In this document: positions 18,884 through 28,065 of the stretch, one piece after another
How positions within the stretch are numbered: the first letter of the stretch is position 1
Layout: every line of letters begins with the position of its first letter
Assembly: GCA_000145985.1 (NCBI GenBank)
Contig: CP002098.1
Coordinates: forward strand, 620,001-684,000
DNA length: 64,000 nucleotides
Origin: Ignisphaera aggregans DSM 17230
GTDB taxonomy: Archaea; Thermoproteota; Thermoprotei_A; Sulfolobales; Ignisphaeraceae
Direction: 5' to 3'
Translations under genes and position numbers: made by a program
The notes under the pieces: model-generated
The model's input: the letters and a program-made list of their open reading frames with translations, nothing else
Database searches by the model: none
What the model was told of the DNA's origin: nothing

Positions 18884-19633
18884 ATGGGTTCAGAGCTACT
18901 TACTAAGGAGGAGAAGGAGAGGATACTAAAGACACTTGAAATAGATATAGAGTTTCGATATGCTATAGCAGGTCTCATAGGTCTGAATGAGATTCTTAGG
19001 AGGCTTGATAGGCATGAGGAGGAACTTGTTAGAATTAGGGAGGAGCAGAAGAGGATTTGGGAGGAGATTGCAAGACTAAGGGAGGATATGAATAAACTTA
19101 GAGAGGATATGATTAAAGGATTCGAAAGACATGATATAGAATTGGCAAAGCTTAGGGAAGATTTTTTGAAGATGGTTGAGAGGATTGATAGGGTTGAGGA
19201 GAGGCTAGATAATATGAATGTTAGGTTGGGTAGGGTTGAGAGGACTTTGGAGAAGCTCACCTTGGATATTGAGGAGGAGGCAAGATCTATTATTAGGTAT
19301 AGGCTTAGGAATGAGCTTGGTATAGATATAGAGTTGAAATCTCTCCATCTACCTGATATGGAGATTAATATCTATGGATGTAGAGACGATATATGCATTG
19401 TTGGAGAAGCAAGTGTTAGGGCAAGTGCAAATCTCCTCGATGAACTTCTAGACAAAGTAAAAGATCTGAAGAAAAAATATCCAGAGAAATTAAAGCCAAA
19501 AACAATTCTAGTCATATACACAAGCCTAGCACTACCAGAACTAGTAGAAAAAGCAGAGAAACACAACATATGGGTATTGAAAGCAACAGAAGACTACTAC
19601 AAACCAGATCTAGCGAAAATAGTCTTCTCATAA
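18884..19633 (+). CDS. Coiled-coil protein with PD-(D/E)XK-like domain, second copy
   Basis: The frame opens at ATG 18869, but ATG 18884 has a perfect GGTGAGGAG box five bases before it and gives MGSELLTKEEKERIL. The N-terminal module EFRYAIAGLIGLNEILRRLD is nearly identical to that of the 21321-22244 protein, followed by about 120 residues of coiled coil with EDMIKGFERHDIELAKLRED. The C-terminal domain (NELGIDIELKSLHLPDMEIN, CIVGEAS, TILVIYTS) looks like a degenerate PD-(D/E)XK or related alpha/beta fold; the GEAS element aligns with GEAT in the 4159-4854 protein. The intact catalytic triad is not evident, so activity is uncertain. Confidence 0.7.
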   Translation: MGSELLTKEEKERILKTLEIDIEFRYAIAGLIGLNEILRRLDRHEEELVRIREEQKRIWEEIARLREDMNKLREDMIKGFERHDIELAKLREDFLKMVERIDRVEERLDNMNVRLGRVERTLEKLTLDIEEEARSIIRYRLRNELGIDIELKSLHLPDMEINIYGCRDDICIVGEASVRASANLLDELLDKVKDLKKKYPEKLKPKTILVIYTSLALPELVEKAEKHNIWVLKATEDYYKPDLAKIVFS

Positions 19634-19917
19634 CCATACAAAACTGCTATGCATTGTCATATGAGGGATTGTTTGCTGGGCAAGACATAGTATTGACATA
19701 CAGCATAGCAATGTTTGCTTGACGCAATGAACTTCAATGAATTCTCCCACATATTTTCAGTAGTGTTATATCCTCAGATACATATAGCGTTATACATAAC
19801 TTGTGTGATTTTTGTACTTTTTAGCAATATTCTTTTCTGTCACCAATATATACTGGGTAAGCTCGGGAATTGAAACCCTTAATCTAGATGGGCTTTCTAA
19901 GGTGTTCTGTAGTCGTT

Positions 19918-21009
19918 TTAAGAAGTTGGAGGTCTGGTGTTGTCGCTATGTTGATGGGTTTTGAGGGTTTTTCTTATGGCTTCTCTGTGTAGGGGTGATT
20001 GCCATGCTGTTTCATCTCCAATCCCTATGTCTCTATCTGTTGTTGGGGGTTCGTCTATCCATATATGTTCGCTTCTAATGCTTACATCGTCTACAATTAG
20101 GTTTAGCTCTATGAGACTGTCTATAAGTGTTATAATCTCATCCTTCTCTTGCCTTGTCCTCGCTTCTCTAAGTCTAAACACCAGTGCATCGGGATCCTCT
20201 ATACTCTCCAACAATACCCTGCGCTGAGTATCTGAAAGTCTATCTATAAACCTTTTAAGCCCTCTAGCCGCAATGATTCCATCTATAACTGAATCAGCAC
20301 TCCAGCTATACATATAGAGTTTCTTAAGCATCCCAGGGTTTCCACCAGTTAGCCTCCAGATCTCTTCAAACTGGGGCTTCTCCCCAGGTATCTGCTCATA
20401 GAGTTCTCTGAAACCATCCCTAGACATGTTCCACATAATTCTGATACCAGCCCACCTATGTCTACCAACCCTCGTCTTTGTAATACCTTCACTCGATCCA
20501 ACAAATATAAATGCCTTCTCCAACTCCTCAGGAGGATACTCAACAAAGTTTAGAAGTCTCTTGACATAGATCTCAGCTCTATCCAAGCCTACAGCCTGAA
20601 ATATATCGTCAGCTAGAAGTGCTACTAGTTTTCTACGCTTAGACAGTATACCAAATATCTTTATAGCTAGATCAACTAGTGTAGCACCCTTCTCACCTAC
20701 AGCAACTCTAAGAACATCTTCAACAATACTCCTCGAATCTGGTGAAACTCTAATTCTCCACTCCTCTTCTTCATCTTCAATAGGATTTACATATATTACT
20801 GTATAGCCCATAGATTCAAGGATTTCATAGGTCTGTTTGAATAGAGCAGTCTTTCCACAGCCCTCAGGGCCATAGATAACTATAGGTTCATATATCCCCT
20901 CCTCAGCCAGCTTCTCAATCTGTTTAAGCGCCTTATCCCTATTGGCAAAGGTAACCTCCACACCTCTAGCAAACCTCAGCTTAACTCTGCTATAAGCCAT
21001 TCGAATCAC
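19918..21009 (-). CDS. Archaeal STAND/AAA-type ATPase with C-terminal wHTH
   Basis: 363 aa. Walker A is GPEGCGKTALF at about residues 46-56 and the Walker B candidate is LVALLADDIFQAVG. Sensor-like arginine and tryptophan motifs (RVGRHRWAGIRIMW) and a GGNPG element (WRLTGGNPGMLKKLY) are typical of archaeal ATPases of the DUF234/Arch_ATPase group. The C-terminal third resembles a winged helix. Such proteins are multicopy in Crenarchaeota, and their targets are unknown. It stands alone on the minus strand between two coiled-coil nuclease-like genes. Start is ATG 21009; an internal ATG four codons later (MAYSRVKLR) is also possible. Confidence 0.8.
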   Translation of the reverse strand: MIRMAYSRVKLRFARGVEVTFANRDKALKQIEKLAEEGIYEPIVIYGPEGCGKTALFKQTYEILESMGYTVIYVNPIEDEEEEWRIRVSPDSRSIVEDVLRVAVGEKGATLVDLAIKIFGILSKRRKLVALLADDIFQAVGLDRAEIYVKRLLNFVEYPPEELEKAFIFVGSSEGITKTRVGRHRWAGIRIMWNMSRDGFRELYEQIPGEKPQFEEIWRLTGGNPGMLKKLYMYSWSADSVIDGIIAARGLKRFIDRLSDTQRRVLLESIEDPDALVFRLREARTRQEKDEIITLIDSLIELNLIVDDVSIRSEHIWIDEPPTTDRDIGIGDETAWQSPLHREAIRKTLKTHQHSDNTRPPTS

Positions 21010-21320
21010 TATCTCTAACTCCTAGACAATTCAAATCCTAGACAAGCTTATAACCCTATCCTCATAGAAGTCTCTATAGCTCAACATAGAGTAGCTCCAA
21101 TATCGACATATTACAGACCTTGCTTAGCACATACAAGGTCTATATCCTCAAACCCATTGCCGCCACCCCATAAAGCATCTCACCAACAATACTAAGCAAA
21201 TAGATATATAGACATACCTAAGCTTTACAACCCTCTATACAGGTCTTCAGAAGAAGCTCTATAGACATAAAGCTACATCAAAAAAGAACGAAAATACTTT
21301 GAAACAATTTGGATAGTATG
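21010..21320 (-). other. Intergenic, no gene seen
   Basis: 311 nt between two minus-strand genes. I find no open frame of note, no tRNA-like cloverleaf sequence and no repeat; it presumably holds the promoter of the ATPase gene's downstream neighbour region. Confidence 0.4.
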
Positions 21321-22244
21321 CTATACCCTTGTATATATCTCTATCCCTAGTTTTGCCGCTGCTTCAAGAGCATTTTCATCTGCATATGGTGTTACTATTA
21401 TTAGTCTATCTGGTTCTCTACCAGTCTTCTCCTTGTATAGCTCAGCCTTCCTCTTAAATGTATATACATCTGATGCTCTTACATGTGAGGATATTTCAAT
21501 TAGTATTATCTTTTTATCAACTATAGCTACATCTATCTCAACCTCACTTGGATAGCCAAACACTATACCCTTATCATCGCGAGCCTTCCACCTCTCAACC
21601 TTGAAACCAAGCTCCTTCTCAAGTATTCCCCTCAAACCCTCTCTAAAAGCCTCCTCAGACTCAATACCCCATCTAGCACCAAGAGCAGATATACGTCTAT
21701 CAATCCTCTCAAAACCCTTTACCATATCCTCTCTAAGCCTCTTAATCTCCTCCTCATGCCTATCAAGTCTATTCACAATAATCTCAAACCTTTTATCTAT
21801 AGCCTCAAACCTCTTGTTAACCTCATCAAATCTTCTATCTATCTCCTCAAATCTCTTCTCAAATAACTGGATAGCTCTATTGAAATCCTCCCTAAGCTTA
21901 GCCAACTCTATATCATGTCTTTCGAATCCTTTAACCATATCCTCTCTTAACTTTGCTAATTCCATATCGTGTCTCTCAAAACCCTTTACCATATCCTCCC
22001 TAAGTTTTGCAATTTCATTCCATAATTTTGCAATCTGCTGATCATATCTCTCAAATCCTCTATTCATATCCTCCCTTAATCTTGCGATCTCCTCCCAGAT
22101 CTTCTTAAGCTCCTCCTCATGCCTATCAAGCCTCCTAAGAATCTCACCCAAACCTATAAGACCAGCTACAGCATATCTAAACTCTGTATCCTCCTCCAAA
22201 AGCTTCAACAACCTCGCTTTAAGCTCAGCAATATCCATAGACAT
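21321..22244 (-). CDS. Coiled-coil protein with tandem 18-aa repeats and PD-(D/E)XK-like domain
   Basis: 307 aa. N-terminal module EFRYAVAGLIGLGEILRRLD (shared with 18884-19633). Residues about 45-190 are a long coiled coil in which the unit ELAKLREDMVKGFERHDM repeats in tandem, twice nearly perfectly and again in degraded form. The C-terminal about 110 residues read SEVEIDVAIVDKKIILIEISSHV and RLIIVTPYADENALEAA. EIDVAI...LIEIS fits the core of a PD-(D/E)XK nuclease fold, with serine where lysine is usual. This resembles the DUF3782 group of archaeal proteins. The coiled-coil length clearly varies by repeat number among copies. Function unknown; such proteins may act as multimeric nucleic-acid-binding factors. 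Confidence 0.75.
   Translation of the reverse strand: MSMDIAELKARLLKLLEEDTEFRYAVAGLIGLGEILRRLDRHEEELKKIWEEIARLREDMNRGFERYDQQIAKLWNEIAKLREDMVKGFERHDMELAKLREDMVKGFERHDIELAKLREDFNRAIQLFEKRFEEIDRRFDEVNKRFEAIDKRFEIIVNRLDRHEEEIKRLREDMVKGFERIDRRISALGARWGIESEEAFREGLRGILEKELGFKVERWKARDDKGIVFGYPSEVEIDVAIVDKKIILIEISSHVRASDVYTFKRKAELYKEKTGREPDRLIIVTPYADENALEAAAKLGIEIYTRV
21906..22013 (-). repeat. Tandem 54-nt coding repeats
   Basis: Two adjacent 54-nt units, differing at a number of mostly silent positions, each encode 18 residues of the coiled coil (ELAKLREDMVKGFERHD plus M or I). A more diverged third unit precedes them in the protein. Repeat gain and loss would change the rod length. Confidence 0.8.
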
Positions 22245-22611
22245 TATACTCCAACCCTATATATCTAGAAAACCCTATAAAGAGTTATATATCTATAGGT
22301 TAGACTCTGGTCTTCAACCATTGAATTGAGGAGGTCTGCATAGATAGAATGGCTCTAGAGTATTTTTGTTTCTCCATCTATTCAAAGTAACTAATCTATG
22401 GAGTTAGTCTATATGTGGTATTCACATAGCATTCTAATAGACTGTGATGAAGGGTTACTATGTTGAGGGTATCTATGTAGATGGGTTTGATCTCCATATT
22501 GTGTTTTGGCAATGATGCCATGTTGTTGAGGCTATGTTTGTTTTGATGATGTAATATGTTTTTAGGTTGGGTTTGAAATATTTGTGTTTGGTGTTTGGTT
22601 ATGGGTAGTGG
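22245..22611. other. Intergenic, no gene seen
   Basis: About 370 nt between divergent genes. The minus-strand open frame here has a low-complexity, His/Asn/Thr-rich translation typical of antisense noise and no ribosome binding site. I see no RNA gene. The right end carries the Shine-Dalgarno box of the next gene. Confidence 0.4.
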
Positions 22612-22668
22612 GGTGAGAGGAGTATAAGCTATTGCCCCTACTGTGGCTCTTCTCTGCCTATTGTTGAG

Positions 22669-23334
22669 ATGGCTACAGATATGATGAGTGGGGGTGTAGA
22701 GGGTGTTGATGCAAGAATACATAAACCGTCTATATATGGGGGAAAGCCTCTATCGTCTCGAGCTTTTGGCATTGCTGCTCTTATCCTCTGGATCCTCTAT
22801 ATGTTTTTACTTATTGTAGCTCTCTCAACAGATGTGAGAGTTCTTGGGGATTGTGATAATGCTATAAACTCTGCTATCTCAGTGCTAGAACAAGCAAATA
22901 GTATAGCTAAAAGTATATTTATGAGGATACCAGATATTGATGAAATCATCAGAGCTCTGAGAATGGTTCAAATAGGAAACTATCTGTATATAGCTATAGA
23001 GATTCTATCTATTATCATCATACCCTCTACACTTTATTACATCGCTATAGACAGACCCAGTGGATTCAAAACCTCTGTAGTCTCAATCTTCACACTCCAG
23101 ATACTAGGTGGAGCAATAGCATGGCTCCTCTCTACCTATGGACTTGAATCCCTAGGGAAGTATCTATCCATGTTACCACAACCCATATACAACATGCTAA
23201 CAAAATACATAGGCAGGTTATCGCTAATACAACAAGCAATAGAATCAACAGAGTGGTTCATAGCTATATCGATAACGATAGCAGTAATCCTCATAACAAT
23301 CTCATATCTAACCTATAGAGAAATGAAGAAATAG
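22669..23334 (+). CDS. Membrane protein, probably with an N-terminal CPYCG knuckle and ATA start
   Basis: From ATG 22669 the protein has 221 aa with four membrane helices (about 30-50, 108-128, 140-160, 195-215) and no known family. The frame is open upstream to 22618, and the upstream codons from ATA 22624 read ISYCPYCGSSLPIVEM. CPYCG is a zinc-knuckle half often found at the N-terminus of archaeal membrane proteins. A strong GGTGAGAGG box lies just before ATA 22624, and none lies before ATG 22669. The true start is therefore probably ATA 22624, or an ATG that mutated to ATA. The second CxxC expected in a full zinc ribbon is absent. Confidence 0.7.
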   Translation: MATDMMSGGVEGVDARIHKPSIYGGKPLSSRAFGIAALILWILYMFLLIVALSTDVRVLGDCDNAINSAISVLEQANSIAKSIFMRIPDIDEIIRALRMVQIGNYLYIAIEILSIIIIPSTLYYIAIDRPSGFKTSVVSIFTLQILGGAIAWLLSTYGLESLGKYLSMLPQPIYNMLTKYIGRLSLIQQAIESTEWFIAISITIAVILITISYLTYREMKK

Positions 23335-23426
23335 AAATATCGAATCTATTGCTTTAAGCAGTGTTATTATCCATGCAGAAACCTTTTTAACTTCCAAAAC
23401 AACTAGTGAGATCTAGGAGCATATTA

Positions 23427-23675
23427 ATGAGTCTTACCATTAAGACTCGTGTAGGTAGGAAGAACACTATCTATATACCTAAGGCTATAGCTGAAGCTGT
23501 AGGGCTTAGGGAGGGGGACATAGTTACGATATCTGTTAAGAATGGCAAGATAGTGATAGAGGTTATTCCAAATCCATTTGATCTCGCCTTAAGAGGATCG
23601 AAGTTTGCTGAAACAACATTTGAGGAGTTTGAGAGAGAGTCTGAGGAGATGCAGAGTGAGCTATTCAAAGAGTAG
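23427..23675 (+). CDS. VapB-like AbrB-family antitoxin
   Basis: 82 aa from ATG 23427, chosen over GTG 23406 because AGGAG lies seven bases before it. The N-terminal half is a swapped-hairpin AbrB domain (TRVGRKNTIYIPKAIAEAVG, LREGDIVTISV, GKIVIEV), which binds DNA and represses its own operon. The C-terminal half (FEEFERESEEMQSELFKE) is the acidic tail that would sit in the toxin groove. The partner PIN toxin gene begins 6 nt after its stop but is broken, so this antitoxin may be an orphan. Confidence 0.85.
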   Translation: MSLTIKTRVGRKNTIYIPKAIAEAVGLREGDIVTISVKNGKIVIEVIPNPFDLALRGSKFAETTFEEFERESEEMQSELFKE

Positions 23676-23681
23676 AATACT

Positions 23682-23976
23682 TTGGGCACAACATATATAC
23701 TTCCAATTGTTGGCATAAATGTTAGTGGTGTTGAGGAGACTCTTTCAATACTCGAAAAGCTGTATAGATCCAAATCTGTGGAGATATTCTATACGCAATT
23801 CAGTATACTTGAAATCATAGGTAAGCTGTCTAGGTTAGATTACGATAGGAGAAGGGTAGAGATTGGACTTAAAGCAATTAGATCGAGATTCAAAATGGTT
23901 TACACCAACAACAAGAGGATATATAGAGGCTCTAGAGCTACGTAAAAAAGGGTTTAGAGATCTCATATACCTGCTT
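23682..23976 (+). pseudogene. VapC-like PIN toxin gene, frameshifted and truncated
   Basis: Begins TTG 23682 (GTTYILPIVGINVSGVEE) and continues FYTQFSILEIIGKLSRLDYD, a pattern I associate with a crenarchaeal PIN subgroup. Near 23900 the coding frame shifts: the first frame runs to a stop at 23943, while the other continues PTTRGYIEALELRKKGFRDL, which is the expected next part. After DLIYLL (about 23976) no PIN-like C-terminus (T-x-D then G-x-x-x) can be found, and the convergent 1000-aa gene begins to overlap. The toxin is thus probably dead, leaving the antitoxin gene intact. Confidence 0.6.
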
Positions 23977-24080
23977 TCAGCAGGAAGTTTTAAGGTAGGG
24001 GAATTCAAAACTAAAGTTGTAGTAAATCTATGGGAGGGATCTAATGCTGTAAAAAACTTGTTTTGGAGGAGCAAACTGGG

Positions 24081-27000
24081 TTACCGCTTCCTGTGCATCA
24101 GTATCACAGCTATCGCTATCACTACAGCTATAACTCCTACCACCACTAGAACTGTGCCCAGCTGTATACTAGGTGTTGTCTGGGTGGTTGGTGTGGGTGA
24201 TGAGCTAGGTAAATATGTTGATATTGATGTTGTAGCTGTTGTTGGTGTTGTTGTAGATGTGACTGTTGTTTTACTGACTGGAGTGGTTGTTGGGCTAGGT
24301 GGTGTAGTAGCTGTTGGAGAGGTAATAGTGGTTGTTAGGGGAGTAGTAGTTGGAAACATAGTGGTAGTTATAGCAGTTGTTGTAATGGTTGTGGTAGTTG
24401 TGGTTACTGGTGTAGTAGTAGTTGTTGGAGATGTAGTTGTTGCATAGGCTTCAAACTTAATGGTTACATAGATACTATTTAGAGATGCTTCTGATCCTGC
24501 TTTAAGTAGGAGTACGACGTCTCCACTCTTCTCAACATCTACAACTATCTTAGTCACTGTATCGCTAATCCTAGTTATATTCACTATCTTTGCATCTCCC
24601 TTGGCTATATCTATATATACATTGCTTGTTGGATGAGCTATAGCTATGTAGAGTCTTCCTGTGGATAGGCTCAGCTTTATCTCAGCTCCACCCTCCTCAT
24701 TGAGTATAAGTCCATCTGAGAACACCTCCTTACCTTGTAAGGTTGCTACAACATCTCTGAACCTAGTTGCAACATCTTTTGGAACCCTTAGGACTCCTCC
24801 GAGAAGCTCTGTAACATCTCTAAACTGCCACTTTCTAACCCACTCAACAGCATTGACCAAAAGCTTCTCAGCTATATCTCCAGAGACAGCCTCAACCTCA
24901 AAACTGAAGTATACAGCTCTATAGCCATTCAGATCCCAGAACTTGTCATGAACAACAATACCAGCTAGACCATTGGGAGATAGGGCAACTATTTTAACAG
25001 GCATCCTCTGGAGAATGTTTAGCAGAGCCTCTTTACCAACATCAATAGATATGTTCATAGATCTGCCAACCCCAATAGGTATAGATATGTTGAAGGTTGA
25101 ACCCCTGATTCTAGCTGCATTCAAAGACCTATAGAAGTCTCTTAAACCCCCTTCAAGACCTCTGTCGAGATGGGATTTCAGCTTCGCTTCGTCGACTACT
25201 CCACCAGTAATGTTTCCAATGAGCATTGAAAGTCTATCTCTAAGCACAGCAAAATGCTCCCTCGCCTCATAGGATGAATTCCATGCAACGTAAGCTAGAG
25301 CCCTCGGCAAGGCAAACTGCCACCCGACCTCTGTATAGGCTCTGAATCCATACTCCTTGAGTAGAGTGGACATCTCTACTGTGAATTCTTGTGGCAGATC
25401 CCATCCCAGATCCTTTGCCTCTGGTGTAAGTCTCAGAACACCATTCCAGGGGATGTGAGGTACCTGGAGAGGTATTGAACCGATAAGCATTCCAATCTCT
25501 GGCTGCTCTATACAGATAGCCATAGCTATAGCATCCCTTACATACTCCCATAGTGCTAGCTCAGGCATTCCGAGGAGAGCTGCCACAGTCCTCTCATTTA
25601 GTATGTCCATATCCGATAGATTGTAGCCTATATGGCCACGCGCACCTATCTTAACCCTCTCCCCACAGCTTGTCCACACAATCCAGTCGCTCAAAGTAGC
25701 ATGTGTAGCTATGAGACCTGCATGACTAGTCTTGATATATGATGCTAAGGTGTCAAGCAGGCTTCTCCCATCAGCATGGATATCCCTGAGATCCCAGTTC
25801 CAGATACCTCCACCCTGGAGCCCGAGACCCAGACTACTCAATATGATGACACTAGGCTTAAAGGTATTGAGAAGATTAGCAACATCGCTCTTGGGCCACG
25901 CTATATATATGTTGTAGTATTTACCTAGATATTCCCAGTGATGGAAAGAAACAATTCCGTATCTCTCTACAGATCCTGAAATACTTTTGATATATGCTAT
26001 GGGTCTAGAGATATCGTCTGGAATACCATAGCTATAAACACTCTTTGAAATGTTGGTTATAGACCTTAAATTTTCTATAGATAGCCATAGCAATATATGT
26101 GGATCTATAACTAGGATTCTTGTATCACTAGATTTGTTGACAACATAGTACATTCCTATTGGCGAAACCATGGTGTTTCCATCAACATCTGTAGCAATAG
26201 CTCTAAACATGACATATGTACCCGGGTTCTGGGGAGGTATAACGGCTTCTGCTATTCTAATAGTTGGTATAGATCTTGGGATTTCTATGCTATAGTACTG
26301 TCTAATCCAATCCTCTATAGACTTTATATTGCTGTTAATGCTGATAGTCAAATTATATAGTTTCTCCATAGCCAGACTATCGCTTATTGGAGCTGGGGTC
26401 CAGGAACCATCACCCACTCTATACTCGAATCTTAGCATAGGCTTAGAGCTATCGTCTATAGCTATAATCATTACCCTAACACTCTCTCCACCACCAATAA
26501 CCCAGCCATGTGGACCTAAGCCAAAGGTCTCCTCCATAATGCTTGGATCGATGAGAGCATCATATATAAATGCATAGACAAGTGGAGTTGTATATCTAGA
26601 TACTCCTCCCTCTTTAACGATATAGCTATCAGAAGCTACTGTATCCCCATCAACAATAAGGCTATATATAACCTTACTACTTATATTAACCCATACAACA
26701 TTTTCCCTAGATAGAAACCTTGTGCTAAAACTCAGGCTCTCCGCAGGTAAACCAGGTATATAAGCCATATACCATTTAGAAGCCCATGGAATAGGAACCA
26801 TAGGTATCCTCTGCACCACACCAGATATAAACGGTGGTGACAGCCCTATACCACTTGTCCTAATCCCAATATGTATATAGATCTCAAGCTCAACAACTCT
26901 ACCACTAGGAACATAGGCAAAGACCAGTACAGGTTGCATTGAATAGACATCGATGGGAACTCTAACAAGTCTATACCCAATCTGTGTATCTATAGATGGT

Positions 27001-27083
27001 GTAGAGGGGGTGAAGCCCAATGTTAGTAACAACATAAGCAATACTATAAACAAGACATAGAGTCTCTCCATAGAGTTCACCAA
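24081..27083 (-). CDS. Large surface protein with Thr-rich stalk and C-terminal anchor
   Basis: 1000 aa. Signal peptide 1-28; then about 870 residues of extracellular domains. A central alpha/beta part (RILVIDPHILLWLS, FKPSVIILSSLGLGLQGG, AGLIATHATLSDWIVW) has the look of a class I glutamine amidotransferase/ThuA-like fold. The last domain before the stalk is a beta domain (GDVVLLLKAGSEASLNS). A TTT/TP-rich stalk of about 100 residues, one membrane helix (LVVVGVIAVVIAIAVIL) and a basic HRKR tail follow. The stalk-plus-anchor layout equals that of the glycosidases at 5.5-12.6 kb, but there is no Glucodextran_C domain and no glycosidase motif I can recognise. It may act on or bind extracellular polymer; function unknown. 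Confidence 0.8.
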   Translation of the reverse strand: MVNSMERLYVLFIVLLMLLLTLGFTPSTPSIDTQIGYRLVRVPIDVYSMQPVLVFAYVPSGRVVELEIYIHIGIRTSGIGLSPPFISGVVQRIPMVPIPWASKWYMAYIPGLPAESLSFSTRFLSRENVVWVNISSKVIYSLIVDGDTVASDSYIVKEGGVSRYTTPLVYAFIYDALIDPSIMEETFGLGPHGWVIGGGESVRVMIIAIDDSSKPMLRFEYRVGDGSWTPAPISDSLAMEKLYNLTISINSNIKSIEDWIRQYYSIEIPRSIPTIRIAEAVIPPQNPGTYVMFRAIATDVDGNTMVSPIGMYYVVNKSSDTRILVIDPHILLWLSIENLRSITNISKSVYSYGIPDDISRPIAYIKSISGSVERYGIVSFHHWEYLGKYYNIYIAWPKSDVANLLNTFKPSVIILSSLGLGLQGGGIWNWDLRDIHADGRSLLDTLASYIKTSHAGLIATHATLSDWIVWTSCGERVKIGARGHIGYNLSDMDILNERTVAALLGMPELALWEYVRDAIAMAICIEQPEIGMLIGSIPLQVPHIPWNGVLRLTPEAKDLGWDLPQEFTVEMSTLLKEYGFRAYTEVGWQFALPRALAYVAWNSSYEAREHFAVLRDRLSMLIGNITGGVVDEAKLKSHLDRGLEGGLRDFYRSLNAARIRGSTFNISIPIGVGRSMNISIDVGKEALLNILQRMPVKIVALSPNGLAGIVVHDKFWDLNGYRAVYFSFEVEAVSGDIAEKLLVNAVEWVRKWQFRDVTELLGGVLRVPKDVATRFRDVVATLQGKEVFSDGLILNEEGGAEIKLSLSTGRLYIAIAHPTSNVYIDIAKGDAKIVNITRISDTVTKIVVDVEKSGDVVLLLKAGSEASLNSIYVTIKFEAYATTTSPTTTTTPVTTTTTTITTTAITTTMFPTTTPLTTTITSPTATTPPSPTTTPVSKTTVTSTTTPTTATTSISTYLPSSSPTPTTQTTPSIQLGTVLVVVGVIAVVIAIAVILMHRKR

Positions 27084-27384
27084 ATACCAATTAGATTCCT
27101 CATTTAGAGCACAAATAAATCTTTATGTCCTATACAGCCCCTTCTACAACAACAATTGAAATGAGGAACTAACTTGTATTGTGTTGCTATTCGCTTGACT
27201 AGAAGCTAATCATGATTGTATAACTTAGGTTATTGATCTGTAACAGAATAGATTTCTAATTGATAGACATCTTAATTATGTAGTGAAGGTTCTGTGAGGT
27301 GCAGGATAACTCTATAGGATTTAGGAATTGGGAGTTAGAGTATGGGATGGGGGAAGTGGCTAGAGGTAGTGTTTCGATGTAGCT
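27084..27384. other. Intergenic, nothing specific seen
   Basis: 301 nt between two minus-strand genes. No convincing open frame, tRNA or repeat was found; it should contain the terminator of the coiled-coil gene region and the promoter of the 1000-aa protein. Confidence 0.4.
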
Positions 27385-27924
27385 TTACCTCAATATCCAA
27401 TGTGTAATAACCAATATAACTATGTTTACTATGAGTGTTGCTATCACTCCTGCTGTAAGTGTCCAGGAGATCTTTGCCACATAGTCAAGTCTCTTATCCA
27501 GTGAATCAATCCTCTTATCTAGTGCATCTATTCTCTTATCAAAATCATTCATTCTCTCAACAAGCTGTGAGACTATTCCCTCTAACTTAGACAACCTCTC
27601 CCTAACATCTACAAGATCAGCTCTGATCTTCTCAATCTCATCCCTCAAAATCTTTACATCCTCCTTAGTCGCATACTCCCCTCTAATCTTCTCTATCTCA
27701 CTCCCCAATATCTTTATATCTTCTTTAGTTGCATACTCACTCCTAATCTTATCGAACTCACCTCTAATTCTCTCAATATCACTCTTAGTAGCAACATCCC
27801 TAAGAACAGCATTAATAATAGCTAATCTTATATCAGGCTCAGAAACAAGGAGCTCAGCCAACCTCTTTCTAGCCCTTACATCCTTCTCAAAGAGTTCAAC
27901 AATAGCTTCAGCAGTTATAGCCAC
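27385..27924 (-). CDS. Coiled-coil protein with C-terminal membrane helix
   Basis: 179 aa. A short N-terminal helical module (residues 1-45, with LLVSEPDIRLAIINAVLRDV) is followed by about 100 residues of coiled coil containing repeats of the type ATKEDIKILGSEIEKIRGEY and DKRIDALDKRIDSLDKRLD, and by one C-terminal helix (TAGVIATLIVNIVILVITHW). The layout recalls the CCDC90/DUF1640 group of tail-anchored coiled-coil proteins found in archaea and mitochondria. It is divergent from the gene at 28066. No enzymatic domain is seen. Confidence 0.75.
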   Translation of the reverse strand: MAITAEAIVELFEKDVRARKRLAELLVSEPDIRLAIINAVLRDVATKSDIERIRGEFDKIRSEYATKEDIKILGSEIEKIRGEYATKEDVKILRDEIEKIRADLVDVRERLSKLEGIVSQLVERMNDFDKRIDALDKRIDSLDKRLDYVAKISWTLTAGVIATLIVNIVILVITHWILR

Positions 27925-28065
27925 AGCACATCCCTGAGAGTATATATGTTCAATGAGTATATAAGTGTTGCTACACTGCTGTGTTGCAGAGTATTTCTAG
28001 AGGGGGTATATCAATCTATGGATTGATTAGCTAGATAGTATATCGAAACAATTTAGTGTATTGGC

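Noticed and set aside
19860-19880. A gaattgaaac-like string recalling CRISPR repeats
   Set aside because: A single short occurrence with no second copy at repeat-spacer distance. No CRISPR array or cas gene is in the window.
24081-24447. Plus-strand Val-rich extension of the PIN relic
   Set aside because: It is the antisense of the Thr-rich stalk of the 1000-aa surface protein. The PIN-like part ends before it.
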